Positions 36,001-39,680 of a stretch of DNA of 64,000 bases are shown here, piece after piece. The DNA comes from Symsagittifera roscoffensis (Eukaryota > Xenacoelomorpha > Acoela > Convolutidae). Under the pieces are notes generated by a model, which was given only the letters and a program-made list of their open reading frames with translations, had not been told where the DNA came from and searched no databases. Position 1 is the first letter of the stretch. Each line of letters begins with the position of its first letter. The translations under genes were made by a program, and so were the position numbers. The stretch is from NCBI RefSeq assembly GCF_963678635.1, contig NC_087066.1, positions 11,888,517 through 11,952,516 on the forward strand, given 5' to 3'.

Positions 36001-39000
36001 AGCCTTGATGATCTGGTTTTAAAATTAAGTGACTTTAAATTCTGATAAAGTTTTAAATTTGTGTAAAGGAAAAATTTAGTGTTTTGATGATATTAGTGAG
36101 TTGATGATTGCTGTTATGTTTTAGGTGATGAAGCTGGAACAACAGGATGATTTATGATTACTAACCATTTATTGTCATGCTACTAATTTTTATTTTTATT
36201 TTCCAATAAATATTTTTCAAACATGTTTTATATAATACTGCAGAGTTTTAGGAAAACGATCTAAGATCTTTTTATCAATCGTTATTGTATAATATTAATT
36301 TTGTTTAGCGCCTGAAATGATTTTGAAGAGTAACTTCAAGGTTTTATGTTTGCAAATGGAAATCTAAATTCATTGCAAGTAATATTCGAAATATAAAAGT
36401 TTGTTCTGGCTTTTGCCGAACTATCATATAACTATACGGCAAGTTTCTACTTTGTCGTATGTCGTCTTTGGTTCGAGGTCTTCTTCCAATTCCGGGTAGT
36501 TCTATTATGGTTCGGAATATTGGCTCTGATCTATTGAGTCGGAGAGACATTTCAATTAAATTATTGTCGTATAACATTTTGTAAATGTTTTTGTCTAATT
36601 TCTAATCTATTTTTGGTTAATTCTAATCTAGTAAGGTCTTGTTCGAGACTTATGGTCGCACCAGATGAGTTAGGACCGAAGTGTAACTCATAGAGTAATT
36701 TCGGATAGGGTACACCGTCTGCTCGTCACGCTATCTTATTTTCGGCCGGATAGATTCGTGCAACTTCTTAGTCTAATACCGATCCTAATCTTACTCTTAT
36801 ACTATCTAGTCTCAGGTTGTTTAACTAGTCTCTGCTAGGCTCAATAGATCTAGGGTATACTGGTTTATTGCGGCTGCTGAAGTGCTCGGGAGAGTCCAAC
36901 TAATTTCTAAGTTAAATTCAAATCTCTCTGGTGCTGAAATTACAAGTAACTTCAGCACTTACAAATAAGTGGGTTGTTAGTTAGATGGATCATGATTGGT
37001 TAATATTAAATACTTTACATTGGTAAAACATTTAATTTATCCAATCATAAAATATAGTTTAGATCAGGTTCCAATTGATTTCAGAAATTGTGGCTAGTTT
37101 TGCTTGGTTGAGTGCAAGCACACAGCAAATGAAAAGTTTTATAATTGTACTAAAATTTATCTCAAAGTTAAGGTTTACATCGATCTGTCTGTGTCGATTT
37201 CGAAAATGATATTTGGCTTTGTTAACCGGGCATTTTTTGAACTGTTTTACTATTGTATTGCTGCCTTCCGGCACTGTGTCAAGGCTTCAATTCAAAACTA
37301 GGCCGAAAAAGTGCTCGACAGTATTTCACCAATATATATTTCAGAAATCAGAATCGAGTCTAATACGGCACTGAAATTTTGCTTTTGAGTCGGTTGAGCA
37401 TGAGGACACACACCTGTACCCCTAGCGAGGGTCCAAGAGCTAAGTCAAGTTTCAAGCAACTACTACCAGCATTCCATCTTAACTTGTATAAACATTCCAG
37501 TTTTCAGTAGTTAACAACCCCAGTTTCATAAACTTTTATTGCTGAAACTCAAAAATCGATTAATCGGATCTGCTTAACAATTCCTCCTAAAGTTTTTTGT
37601 AAAAATCATCAGATAAGAACAGTATATAACTTAGTATTAGCGCGGCTATTGGCGCAATTAAAATTGAGTTTTTTCGACGTTTGCAACTAAAACTCAAACT
37701 GATGTGTGCCTTTTCAAACTGAGAAATTATTTTAATTACGCATGCTAAGGGGGTCATTCTCACGATGGAGGGATCGAACGATGGACAACTTTTTACCAAT
37801 CAGAAACGTTAGACGTTCAATTTCGCTCAATGACTTACTCTCACACCGTTTTTATTACCCGAGTTGAGATTTTTCACCTAACTTGAAGCAAGGTTTGAGC
37901 GGTTTGAGCGGTTGTTTTAGACAATTACGCTCAAAATCATGAAATTGTATGAAAAATGCATGACTACCATTTTTCCATACATTTGATGTAGGCAATTGTA
38001 TGATAAGCATTTTCGGTGTGGGGAAATGTATGATAAGCATTTTCGGTTTATGGAGGTCAACCCGGGGTCACATTACCTTCCGAGGCCTTTTTGTTGGTTT
38101 TAATCGGTTTTCTTTATAAGACCGCTCAAAAAACGCTTAAAAACCGCTCAAATCTTGCTTGAAAACCGTTCAAAAATCACCGCAAGAAATGAGCGGTTTT
38201 AGGGCGGTTTTTGAACCGTTATACAAGGATTTGTCAGGGTCACTGAAAGGTCCAAATATGGCATTATCACATGGCACCTTTCAAAATGGGCATTTTTATC
38301 TTTTAATTACCGACAGTTTGAGTAAACTAACGCTTCACTTAAAATTTCGCATGATGGAGGGACCGAAGGATGCAAAATTTTTTACCAATCAGAATGATTG
38401 AACGTTTCCACTGGCTAACTGACTTTTGCGTAAAACCTTTTTATTAACCAAAATTTTTGCAACAAAAAATTTTGCAGTTCAATTCGTGCAGATATACAAT
38501 AATTTTTTAATAAGAACTTGAACTTTTTTAGATATTGATTCATTACGAGGCCGAACTGTGCATTTTGTAAATCCACTTACATTTTGAAACATGCTTAAAG
38601 ACTTGTCTCAGGAACCCAGGACCATACAGACATAAAATTGTGCGCTTACCCAGTGCACAGTTTGGCCTCGTAATGTTTAAGGTTTTTTCTAATACCCGAA
38701 TAGTTTCTGCTTATTCTCTAATCGATCAATGTTATTTGTAATGGCCTGGATTTGTTCGCCTTCTTCGAAATTGTTGCGCATTCATTGTGGTTTTTGAATA
38801 CTCTATACTGATTGGCTCAAATTACCTGAAAATAAATTTCCATCATTCGGTCCCACCATCATAAGGAACACACATTGCTAAGCGACACGTATGCGAGTGG
38901 CTACGTCCTCTAGATGAGCGCCAGAATTAAAATCCAGAGATGTCTGTCAAAACGGCCGAAGAAAAAAATATGAAAATACCACAAGAAACCTCAAATGAGG

Positions 39001-39534
39001 GTACATACAGCTCAGCTAAATAAAAAGCGCTAACTTTGAAACCGCTCAAAGATAGAGCCAGATCGTTTCCAAAAGCAGGACCACGAGGGTCTCTCATTGC
39101 GTGATTTCACGAGCGAAAAACCTCATTAGCGCCGAATAAGATCGAGTTCGAGCAAAAACTCAATACAGAGTTGCGTAAAGTCGCAGAAAGAAAACTACTT
39201 TTTGAGTCTTGATATGCATGGTTTCGAAAAGTTAGCACTTGAAGCAAACACTAATTATGGACAGAAGTCTGCTTCAGAGCTTCGGTCAAATGGCTCCTTC
39301 TGCTCATGGGCACGTTCTAGTCTTGGCGCATTCTGCTCAGGTAACCCCAACTAGCAGAATTGCTCAAAAAGTGCACTTACACAGGGGGAGGGTCTTGCCC
39401 GCAGAACTTGCCGACGAGGGGGGAGTATCCGAACATGCCGTCGTTGATGGCCACCCAGTCGTACATGCAGTCGGCCGAGTTCTCCAGGTCAAATGATCGG
39501 AACCGGATGCGCACAATGGTGTTGTTGGCCCTGG
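14792..39534 (-). CDS. NETO-like CUB-CUB-LDLa transmembrane receptor (3' part, eight exons)
   Basis: Eight minus-strand exons with consistent GT-AG sites and matching phases give about 490 codons. They encode the second half of one CUB domain, a complete second CUB domain, an LDL-receptor class A-like module, one transmembrane helix and a Gln/Met/Pro-rich cytoplasmic tail. This order is that of neuropilin-and-tolloid-like (NETO/SOL-2) proteins, auxiliary subunits of ionotropic glutamate receptors at the plasma membrane. The LDLa module keeps Cys residues but lacks the usual SDE calcium motif. Exons for the signal peptide and start of CUB1 should lie beyond 39534 and were not found. The first intron seen (18823-39380) contains the 18.1-kb LTR element; without it the intron would be about 2.4 kb. 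LRP3/10/12-type receptors are an alternative family. Confidence 0.7.
15549..15863 (-). CDS. Receptor exon: cytoplasmic tail, with two possible ends
   Basis: Acceptor TTTGCAG precedes a tail rich in Gln, Met, Pro and His. Read through, the frame stops at TAG (15549-15551). Alternatively a donor GTTAGT at 15553 lets the last base of the exon (15554) join the exon at 15048 in phase, adding about 86 residues. Both forms are plausible. Confidence 0.65.
   Translation of the reverse strand: MSQIKRAFDQTQFESEREQMVNDDKDGNYHPLFSQPVMTHNLMGGQYPQPQFIPVMTLPPPSPLPQVMMGSHQSQMSHQMSQNNPHQQQFGFQLPNVMITKPDG
16334..16441 (-). CDS. Receptor exon: transmembrane helix
   Basis: 108 bp, 36 codons, phase 0, acceptor TTTCAG and donor GTCAGT. 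It encodes an acidic stalk and then about 23 hydrophobic residues with a basic cytoplasmic edge (YLTHK), i.e. one type I transmembrane segment. Confidence 0.8.
16857..16985 (-). CDS. Receptor exon: LDLa-like module
   Basis: 129 bp, 43 codons, phase 0, acceptor ATTCTAG and donor GTCAGT. Five cysteines in LDLa-like spacing (C-x4-C, C-x7-C and one more), but the acidic calcium-binding motif is absent, so the fold may be non-canonical. Confidence 0.7.
17435..17539 (-). CDS. Receptor exon: end of CUB2
   Basis: 105 bp, 35 codons, phase 0 on both sides, acceptor GTGCTTAG and donor GTGAGC. It encodes the final beta strands of CUB2 (the GTFSFWYTT segment) and a Cys leading to the LDLa module. Skipping it would also keep the frame, so it could be a cassette exon. 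Confidence 0.65.
17988..18150 (-). CDS. Receptor exon: middle of CUB2
   Basis: 163 bp, acceptor GCTTAG and donor GTGACA. It encodes the beta-strand I-L-x-x-F and the Cys pair of the second CUB domain. One base completes the split codon from the previous exon, and it ends at a codon boundary. Confidence 0.75.
18574..18822 (-). CDS. Receptor exon: end of CUB1 and start of CUB2
   Basis: 249 bp. It opens with the SSG...I-x-F-x-SD...GF-x-L-x-F end of a CUB domain, then begins a second CUB with the first Cys and a later DCTW motif. Acceptor TTCCAG; donor is the weak GTTGGT at 18573. It is joined in phase to both neighbours. The LTR element ends 117 bp upstream of this exon's acceptor. Confidence 0.8.
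18935..18938. other. Target-site duplication, left
   Basis: ATTG directly before the left LTR, repeated at 37074-37077 after the right LTR. A 4-bp duplication fits a Ty3/gypsy integrase. Confidence 0.8.
18939..19346 (-). repeat. 3' LTR
   Basis: 408 bp, identical by eye to 36666-37073 (constant offset of 17,727). In element orientation it starts TGGAACC and ends TAACTCA. It contains CCAAT-type boxes and an AATAAA signal (19137-19142, minus strand) suitable for 3' end formation. Confidence 0.97.
19347..19365 (-). promoter_or_regulatory. Weak polypurine tract
   Basis: On the minus strand the bases next to the 3' LTR read GTAAAACCCGGATGGG. Only GGATGGG is pure purine, shorter than usual; second-strand priming may use this short tract. 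Confidence 0.35.
19366..20895 (-). other. 3' region of the LTR element with small basic ORFs
   Basis: Minus-strand frames of 84 codons (19392-19646, basic, with an RHKRSSPRR cluster) and 61 codons (19558-19743) overlap; base composition here is richer in GC than the rest of the element. Either could be a second coding exon reached from the donor at 20905. 'gtgggttaggcc' is repeated near 19998 and 20041. The stretch 20060-20900 has no supported gene. Confidence 0.35.
20896..20908 (-). promoter_or_regulatory. Strong splice donor after the last ORF
   Basis: On the minus strand TAA is followed by CAG/GTAAGTATG, a near-perfect 5' splice site, with the cut between 20906 and 20905. It implies an intron in the 3' part of the element RNA, or use of the donor in a spliced subgenomic message. 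Confidence 0.6.
20909..21235 (-). CDS. 108-aa accessory ORF, unknown
   Basis: 108 codons from ATG at 21235, 87 bases after the end of the 307-aa ORF. Predicted mostly alpha-helical with Leu/Ile-rich helices (residues 45-100). No membrane segment or known domain. Its TAA is followed at once by a consensus splice donor, so it may be the end of a terminal coding region or of a skipped exon. Confidence 0.45.
   Translation of the reverse strand: MYIFCPITKTFNAEESRPFLIPHEFLQPIEIPILEFIHNTKFNHKLYNLIQNTPYEFAVSTEELTTIKALQLLWPLLQTKNIIRILAKLLTTSELIHDIFPHGFFPDD
21323..22246 (-). CDS. 307-aa accessory ORF, unknown
   Basis: ATG at 22246, inside the end of env, in another frame (74-base overlap). Residues 1-40 are Ser/Thr/Asn-rich; 45-300 look globular, with many aromatic and His residues and few Cys. 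No signal peptide or transmembrane segment. No family recognised. Position after env and an intact reading frame suggest an accessory protein, probably made from a spliced or reinitiated RNA. Confidence 0.6.
   Translation of the reverse strand: MSTHSQISSTTNSSNPPTPSSNYTESLTPSSTSTISSLNTNRAYRTFKRKFPNHPFPAKPGTAREYINHPQHTNTKEFLAITLPSFPQYTLNTPHDANETRNFVDEYVLMPTLSWTSYYHFTNPLCLPLSNISIDIERNKDMLYRLTTPLTARQFTYVGYKKSLKIHTAPRANEYTLEYYDHNIIRANQDQFLDDDRFANPQITEKFFIKTPYVFTLNIFDRKFDHIISEALTNTQAYESFKERFQIFSLTFHFLAPHERDLHCSHDIMLRTKQTHTYSYYRFIQNHFDLHTPSRQPHHRFQFINSK
22173..24611 (-). CDS. env: Envelope-like glycoprotein, 812 aa
   Basis: Starts with a typical signal peptide (residues 1-18). The ectodomain is Cys-rich with many N-x-S/T sites. 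Near residues 95-140 a Cys...Cys block, and at about 249-275 an LPC...GYC...VWFPEDTC block, resemble glycoproteins of chuviruses and of some BEL/Pao elements (a class III-type fusion lineage); this is by eye. Two hydrophobic segments (708-732 and 744-765) near the C-terminus are followed by a 47-residue tail. I see no furin site plus fusion peptide of the errantivirus/baculovirus F type. It overlaps the upstream Met-less frame by 13 bases and the downstream ORF by 74 bases. Unbroken. Confidence 0.7.
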   Translation of the reverse strand: MYILKLLIFLQLPFLVTSNQNINPSPRTGPQDLLVTHYDCEENEQKTLHKYAINQVSQCETEPQAIETTDIIATLYSKARATTVTGYKFTATFSEKKVHCSQVSNGNKNRLDHESFYQSNIERLLHLNPDDCKNELLRLNITQNKNSQRKLVNFQVFSDSVHQSQLERHQGHIKLDEKYPYNGAHGRLTYDLHDKHWIPHIGINNPSNCKADTKNKGYQEIMFFDWKIQLEKIQLTRDLSDNTMIYQGIRLPCKNDQGYCDPTTRTQATIVWFPEDTCTTFQVAKIHARMIKFHEKYFIQSIPYEQVHPSRKLSSDFRNIDNIENKLTRFQIYQETELACKYRNPLHRTQYSEILVEYEKGFDMTTGKVKIDPYATGHPLNEGTSYIPVNFEKSNGQPGGHLKPYDTRSTRLQELSLMNTTYFGNIHYDIHLDMKLDYTISRIFQEMSLSELETLHQLCELERTQILQSLALAVLKIPYAGYLLSGNRSNFLDYEGNILWFYTCTKKVSPLYVFEDKRCYKRIPIFYKNKVHFVDTLSRRTYFWDTAVPCGSENSHNVVQLNPDENKYYLLTPYPTLMQSLKKFSPESIRAIARNPNIDLQSIGIYSKSDIQHHIRTQQFQELLTQMDTIQRQSIDQNLRKLAETAGFADIYTQDYSGYFKDIKDYIYLNGEKYRPQDISPINIFSFVTLKNEILDFLGWPYYILEKLTILYAMFNFIGFLFSLLKGIYNTCAIHTQVNRQASVARILFAGFFGIFSTSINKILLDAQIKEYNTKITTRQNTYDEEHNNVDTQPNLLHYKFIQSPYTLFKLY
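24599..25735 (-). CDS. 378-codon open frame with no methionine, upstream of env
   Basis: The minus frame stays open from just after a TAA (25736-25738) to TAA at 24599-24601, 1137 bases, without one ATG. The N-terminal two thirds are rich in Pro, Ser, Thr, Gln and Asn (disordered or heavily O-glycosylated style). The last 130 residues look folded, with aromatic residues and an amphipathic segment. Its end overlaps the env start by 13 bases. Such an open length without selection is very unlikely in AT-rich DNA, so I take it as a real exon whose start codon is supplied by splicing; CAG acceptor-like sites occur in its first 60 bases (for example TACCCAACAG). No family is recognised. Confidence 0.65.
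   Translation of the reverse strand, partial: QFKNPSKIATQQSQNQSSPTSSQDNPTPPSTTQNPQTSTRISFQDNPYTFEERHARLSEPLEPVQRQASLSEPTYNLYPTLPQELSRIRNLSQNQNTTEINRQIIHPRRNRNFQTPRVHFDIPQSPSQTTPENTTGITPETPTLFSQRSTSSLPSDYLGSTPTSEQIRENPFNPPNLTSRLPYWTTHSFTQGEPNLVNDPIDISTDTTTSSSLPETLSLPSTPSISQFSPPPFNLNFPNNLDARYREQSSINIPLRLDWNTFTAPPPLFGQHQESNRLHNWALNRLQYRQDIHNDIRDHNIQILQQNSLQLKFEITVKLNNITQHPYPLNPPNITAQSLPPPFITTEVIYKYDRYTKNTIGYITFYNPYSGLSYTCIF
25765..25929 (-). CDS. 54-aa hydrophobic membrane protein
   Basis: ATG at 25929, stop TAA at 25765. Two hydrophobic segments (residues 11-30 and 36-51) are separated by a short Lys/Cys-rich turn (CKCIKK), and the C-terminus is acidic. This is the layout of small viral membrane proteins such as viroporin-like peptides, but no homology is claimed. 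It lies between pol and the Pro/Ser-rich frame, its ATG overlapping the stop of the hydrophobic frame before it. A splice-acceptor-like CCACAG lies about 35 bases upstream, so it could be the first ORF of a spliced RNA. Confidence 0.45.
   Translation of the reverse strand: MIRTIFSRTDIFLLFVIFITFLSSLILTICKCIKKAILTFALATILLILFLEEY
25926..26111 (-). other. Methionine-less hydrophobic frame, 61 codons
   Basis: Open for 61 codons after a TAA, with strongly hydrophobic, repetitive I-L-E-x-F-type sequence that would form one or two membrane helices. Its TGA overlaps the ATG of the next ORF as ATGA (25926-25929). There is no ATG, so translation would need splicing, readthrough or a non-AUG start. AT-rich low-complexity DNA could produce such a frame by chance. 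Confidence 0.3.
26112..26748 (-). other. Pol-env spacer with short open frames
   Basis: Reading on the minus strand there is a 50-codon basic, coiled-coil-like frame without ATG that ends in TAA directly before an ATG (TAAATG at 26154-26159). That ATG opens a 14-codon frame ending in TAA, and the same frame then stays open in the hydrophobic stretch at 25926-26111. These frames are short and may be chance, but their abutting ends resemble those of the larger ORFs that follow. Confidence 0.3.
26749..34971 (-). CDS. gag-pol: Gag-Pol polyprotein, 2740 aa, single frame
   Basis: One unbroken frame. Approximate residues: 1-580 a Ser/Thr/Asn/Gln-rich N-terminal region without a known domain; 583-800 a capsid-type Gag domain; 840-855 a CCHC zinc knuckle (C-x2-C-x4-H-x4-C); 880-1060 an Asn/Arg/Ser/Tyr-rich region; 1224-1233 the protease motif DSGA; 1640-1760 reverse transcriptase with TTAD and YLDD (about 1734); 1880-2000 RNase H with CDAS and TDHKP; 2248-2295 the HHCC zinc region of integrase; catalytic D, D and E near 2317, 2378 and 2414; 2590-2630 a GPY/F module. 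There is no frameshift or stop between gag and pol, so both would be made at equal amounts unless processed or spliced. It is longer than usual for the group (about 1200-1800 aa), mainly through the N-terminal and Arg-rich parts. Confidence 0.95.
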   Translation of the reverse strand: MSSTHTPGDETPDDDEIFPFIVDADTDRGQHIFCQNLLVNLFEPGISPCKTEFPDVKIKRQIIDHYLKDICNITQQYGIYSIEFTSPNHNNRTYTIQTDDLDLEFSKVFSEYIKSIQYHNSQRANSIFTNEVFAIIYSYISILENELPLTNVSPTETSKHLRERHEITLLSSYLNIIKENFTKDDVSQHTKHDLQKILAWFIIDYFTHNIDLIAQARKNFRPQNSNDDTAITEQSDYVWDPEWSHPAFISFPQSISSQAIGTISYIRDYVRVIPLTIDATPLNYNTFLPDTQNNSLNSTVIHNENLNGTRNLTQQDIQTPSHFINEEIVHTTTTQQSISPIRPNLTTPRNTNPSQTQVALQSTVKPSVAPKYSHMDYQTYRPMTIPSKTRKTFTRNNFADHNYNYTHPSKTNYQPQRNFNQYTKPRNWDNPTAQYNSKNFQPNPPQDRSENYPFFQQNKNKKQTSYQMDYLSSDDDFLQPDIFAPNTQEYRRQGIQRTHTNHRNFSPQPIDALNQQPIQQQNLINTQSSQPIQQQNPMTAHSYQPSQMQNEIPLPYYLQQHEITRNQLSNFSQMPNAAESLQMTMNPYLMGGSSITSNKPLMVFTGTDPEYSVEDYLNGVTANLILNIGPEPINTPLHQNWIHRRTALIQTTLDGAAQKWFSVLPQEIKSNWKRFTQEFSKMFDSERNKQQQRVLCNEIRRLPNETIKQIAVRIETLVRKAYSLNTHDYKNTKMTEILMMTLTPQLRKIAIKKRASHPSSIREPDLDFRKLVDKLEQAEITMKLEETENLKLQYVNKIETTSTNINNIQESETDLVEKITEILNIYEKNPNFKGKPSFKKWCNYCRRYGHSISECRQKQQDSQNKPQKYKEPNKSFYQYMKKDQNLPNKNVYSNNSSGKPLPNNTSYTRNQSPYNSSYRGRSPERRNTQNSSQNHYNRPNSRNNYSRSNSNTQRFVSRSNSQSRNNYYPNNQSRNSSYNRNRNYSYNRNRSYSNNRNQNYPNNRSRNNSYNRSNYNRPNNNYQNRSRNNSQNRHPSYNNRYRNYSQSPHRNNNNYNNSNNRHRSNTPKHQRQINQVQSNPETTSDPPGIDDTVTDALQLNQINCTSSDSESDTENTLAINMIKVENDYESVIYEQPFPSHIYENQSEFLQNHYNTPINSTPTTQETNAKNTTEQPNQNVKTKCLNTNHIYQNIQKEQPKEKIWTIPFLLESPRNKEFQPPDLEIDFLIDSGAESNIINIPTWNEIKSLHPKLTPLETSSKLATAQGSTLINYGKIQLFLLPTRTMEQSKILNKPFKQIFHITDIKYNIIGIPFISKYIPTINILNSKILIKDKYTKTKETSLTFFQRLNKQPPFFSKFYPIYNQQRKHLKPLSGNIYNFSIKQVHQYDKEQNKQKFYMSDFEFKPIHKFFKITISSIKYLKNSNSDIISLHVYNNTPYQVTLPLGLLGYCETNATISPIHEKAYRVNNILQLLDICQSTILNEELSINNIISNENRNTDYFTKTPYFKPTFNISNYTEDQQKFLTMFNFQHSQITQDEFEKLAKQLIKYSSVYATSKFDVGKISSSLHLPLKPNAVFKKQRASKVPIHLHDKVNRLLDILEQYNIISPVNKEEQPKGNTFINPVIILAKGESLKIVLDARYLNSLIDESKCNWPIEPIQVILTKINGKYFTTADMNSAYNQMPLDEQSRRLTQFVIGNQQYEFNRLFYGISIGPAAFSAFMSKIFRPLILKKNAITYLDDVFMQSQTKDEMFNVLEKYHQILQNENLKAAPDKSHFFLTRVKFLGHNIERKTITPLKSRIDAIQKLQPPTNKKKIQEFLGMLNFLSKNVYKMQLYLRPFYNILRQQNNFEWNTEHQTRFEEIKKLLTEQISNTIPDSNQPFYAMCDASNFGIGAALLQSHNGTNKMNLISANSRLFTQAELRLSTLMRECTAIIYTLTEYEFLILGSKHPTVLFTDHKPIIFLFTQKSNPNHRVYRFQLILMKFPNLHIVWTAGKNLALPDTLSRNTPPELLTRKTTVEIPKNIKFYLAENETSPRLECKYAVKTDIEQSQINNLQHFPLYLDCQNNHYEVDLLGTSTFKPIPYSQWIKNNTQQKRTKQHLPKKDHFPLIEKEDLTDKINLSGPQTNDSKYTINQVFDLHDPLDTIPLSTLEIENIFLPPTETITISTLKQYQNLDPVIRQLKSWHKYKTKPIKADSTILGNKTLLRYFRKFNNTTINENTDLLEYKLKESTVPCLPLSMILIAFNISHTQNIKGHSGSEKTYSNFIQNFYFPNAPIWIKVLCNDCIVCQLNKPYPNQKQIAQKQDFKGQSLYFNHRISFDTKGPISPSSEGNSYIMVIVDAFTHYVALNPVPHCNAYYAYTTLYEHWIAKFGLPEILVTDNGTEFINNEIITLCHLYNIKHKPRTSHAPWTNGLVEGMNRSLQEYLRCIINGNDTKYTEWSADVKLFPLAYNSQITTTLGMSPYEMVFNQKPRKPIMFTANSHKNAQGYCQPNKDSICYNLPLHTHDEDHFHHPQILKLASGTHTEWILNRDKKHNEIYQKITKKLLQRQNINEQINSRFTPASDLKIGTFVLIPNFNTQKGISKKLQPLRKGPYQIIAKPTDVTYKITDSNKKEIVQHRNNLLPYYPKEYALRELTQLYSFTGLKIIQNEPHLKNTEQNDNPTENQNTKPTATKNNTQNHKESPKPRKNRKMTEQIIPQEEIDKSEHRKTTRLRNQPRKNYKMFIPQSKILKKVEFKK
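34946..35413 (-). CDS. 155-aa basic ORF upstream of gag
   Basis: An open frame of 155 codons, rich in Lys/Arg in its centre (a TLKRK...KQRQITRKRF cluster) with Ser/acid patches, overlapping the first 26 bases of gag-pol in a different frame. No known domain was recognised. The basic stretch suggests nucleic-acid binding or nuclear targeting. It may be an accessory protein or a first part of gag joined by frameshifting; the small overlap permits either. It is unbroken, which favours function in a young element. Confidence 0.55.
   Translation of the reverse strand: MSFKNLGNKQTIILHNCEIDNKKYDLVITPHTQTVGYIRTKRQTLKRKIITKQRQITRKRFSKNRNAFSESETNSLDELYKLKESIEKNCPLHDQLYFSDSETTSNSSQRGKRRIKKQYKHKPVHLYNWNQPIRHINNYILTVIERKNELNAHSR
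35414..36343 (-). repeat. Untranslated leader with degenerate internal repeats
   Basis: A 25-bp segment 'gatccaaggataagcctt...' occurs at about 35931-35955 and 35990-36014. A looser unit containing 'gggttgga' and then 'aatcga' recurs near 35518, 35633 and 35851. Repeated structure in the leader between primer site and gag may relate to packaging or translation; that is inference. Confidence 0.5.
36344..36577 (-). CDS. Leader ORF, 77 aa
   Basis: A 77-codon basic frame starting 69 bp downstream of the primer-binding site in element orientation. No known domain. It could be a leader peptide or a first coding exon spliced to later genes, such as the methionine-less frame at 24599-25735. No strong donor is seen inside it. 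It may be chance. Confidence 0.25.
   Translation of the reverse strand: MLYDNNLIEMSLRLNRSEPIFRTIIELPGIGRRPRTKDDIRQSRNLPYSYMIVRQKPEQTFIFRILLAMNLDFHLQT
36646..36663 (-). promoter_or_regulatory. Primer-binding site for a tRNA
   Basis: Two bases inside the 5' LTR the minus strand reads TGGTGCGACC followed by eight more bases, complementary to a tRNA 3' end (CCA, discriminator A, seven acceptor bases). The match continues into a T-loop-like GTTCGAG (36641-36647 on the plus strand), supporting a real tRNA 3' end. The amino-acid identity could not be assigned. Confidence 0.75.
36666..37073 (-). repeat. 5' LTR (promoter end)
   Basis: 408 bp, matching 18939-19346. In element orientation the first part carries an AT-rich TATATTTTA stretch and CCAAT motifs that may form the promoter. 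The AATAAA at 36864-36869 marks the probable R/U5 region. Confidence 0.97.
37074..37077. other. Target-site duplication, right
   Basis: ATTG, matching 18935-18938. Confidence 0.8.
37940..38068. repeat. 'tatgataagcatttt' dispersed repeat, copy
   Basis: Contains two copies of the core and ends with 'ggtcaacccgggg'. An inverted copy begins 'cccgggttgacc' at about 39557, so the two copies flank the exon at 39381-39534 in opposite orientation. Confidence 0.6.
38541..38675. mobile_element. Short terminal-inverted-repeat element (cattacgaggcc family)
   Basis: 135 bp, bounded by 'cattacgaggccgaactgtg' and its inverse 'cacagtttggcctcgtaatg' with one mismatch. Larger members are at 55434-55632 and 56091-57417. 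No coding; a nonautonomous MITE-like element. Target duplication unclear. Confidence 0.75.
39381..39534 (-). CDS. Receptor exon: CUB1, C-terminal half
   Basis: 154 bp between an acceptor (TTTTCAG at 39535-39541) and a donor (GTAAGTG at 39380). It encodes the typical CUB pattern of F-x-LE, C-x-YDWV-x-I-x-DG and G-x-FCG. It begins with two bases of a split codon and ends with two, and the frame continues exactly into the exon at 18822, 20.5 kb away. GC content is clearly above that of the flanks. Confidence 0.8.
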
Positions 39535-39556
39535 CTGAAAACATCCTAATATAAAC

Positions 39557-39680
39557 CCGGGTTGACCTCCATACACTGAAAATGCTTCCATACACATACA
39601 ATTCCATACAACAAAAATAATTATCATACAATTCCATTCATCAAGTGTATGGGGAAAACGCCTGTCATACAATTTTCATG
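39557..39680. repeat. 'tatgataagcatttt' dispersed repeat, inverted copy
   Basis: Begins 'cccgggttgacctccata' and carries several 'catacaattcc' units in reverse orientation to 37940-38068. It lies about 20 bp upstream of the receptor exon acceptor. Confidence 0.55.

Larger units (their letters stand above)
18939..37073 (-). mobile_element. 18.1-kb Ty3/gypsy LTR element with envelope-like and accessory genes
   Basis: Two 408-bp direct LTRs, identical as far as I can read, bound the element, with TG...CA ends and an ATTG target duplication. Genes are on the minus strand in this order: 5' LTR, primer-binding site, ORF 36344-36577, ORF 34946-35413, gag-pol 26749-34971, small frames 25765-26156, a Met-less frame 24599-25735, envelope-like 22173-24611, ORF 21323-22246, ORF 20909-21235, 3' region, 3' LTR. 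Pol order (protease, RT, RNase H, integrase) and the GPY/F end of integrase place it in Ty3/gypsy (Metaviridae). The large frames are unbroken, so the insertion is young. It is far longer than the usual 5-10 kb of this group. Confidence 0.95.
37078..39380. other. Receptor intron with dispersed repeats
   Basis: No gene. It contains copies of the 'tatgataagcatttt' repeat (about 37940-38068), an 'accgctcaaa' palindromic repeat (about 38070-38260, also at 62450-62660) and a small terminal-inverted-repeat element (38541-38675). Confidence 0.6.
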
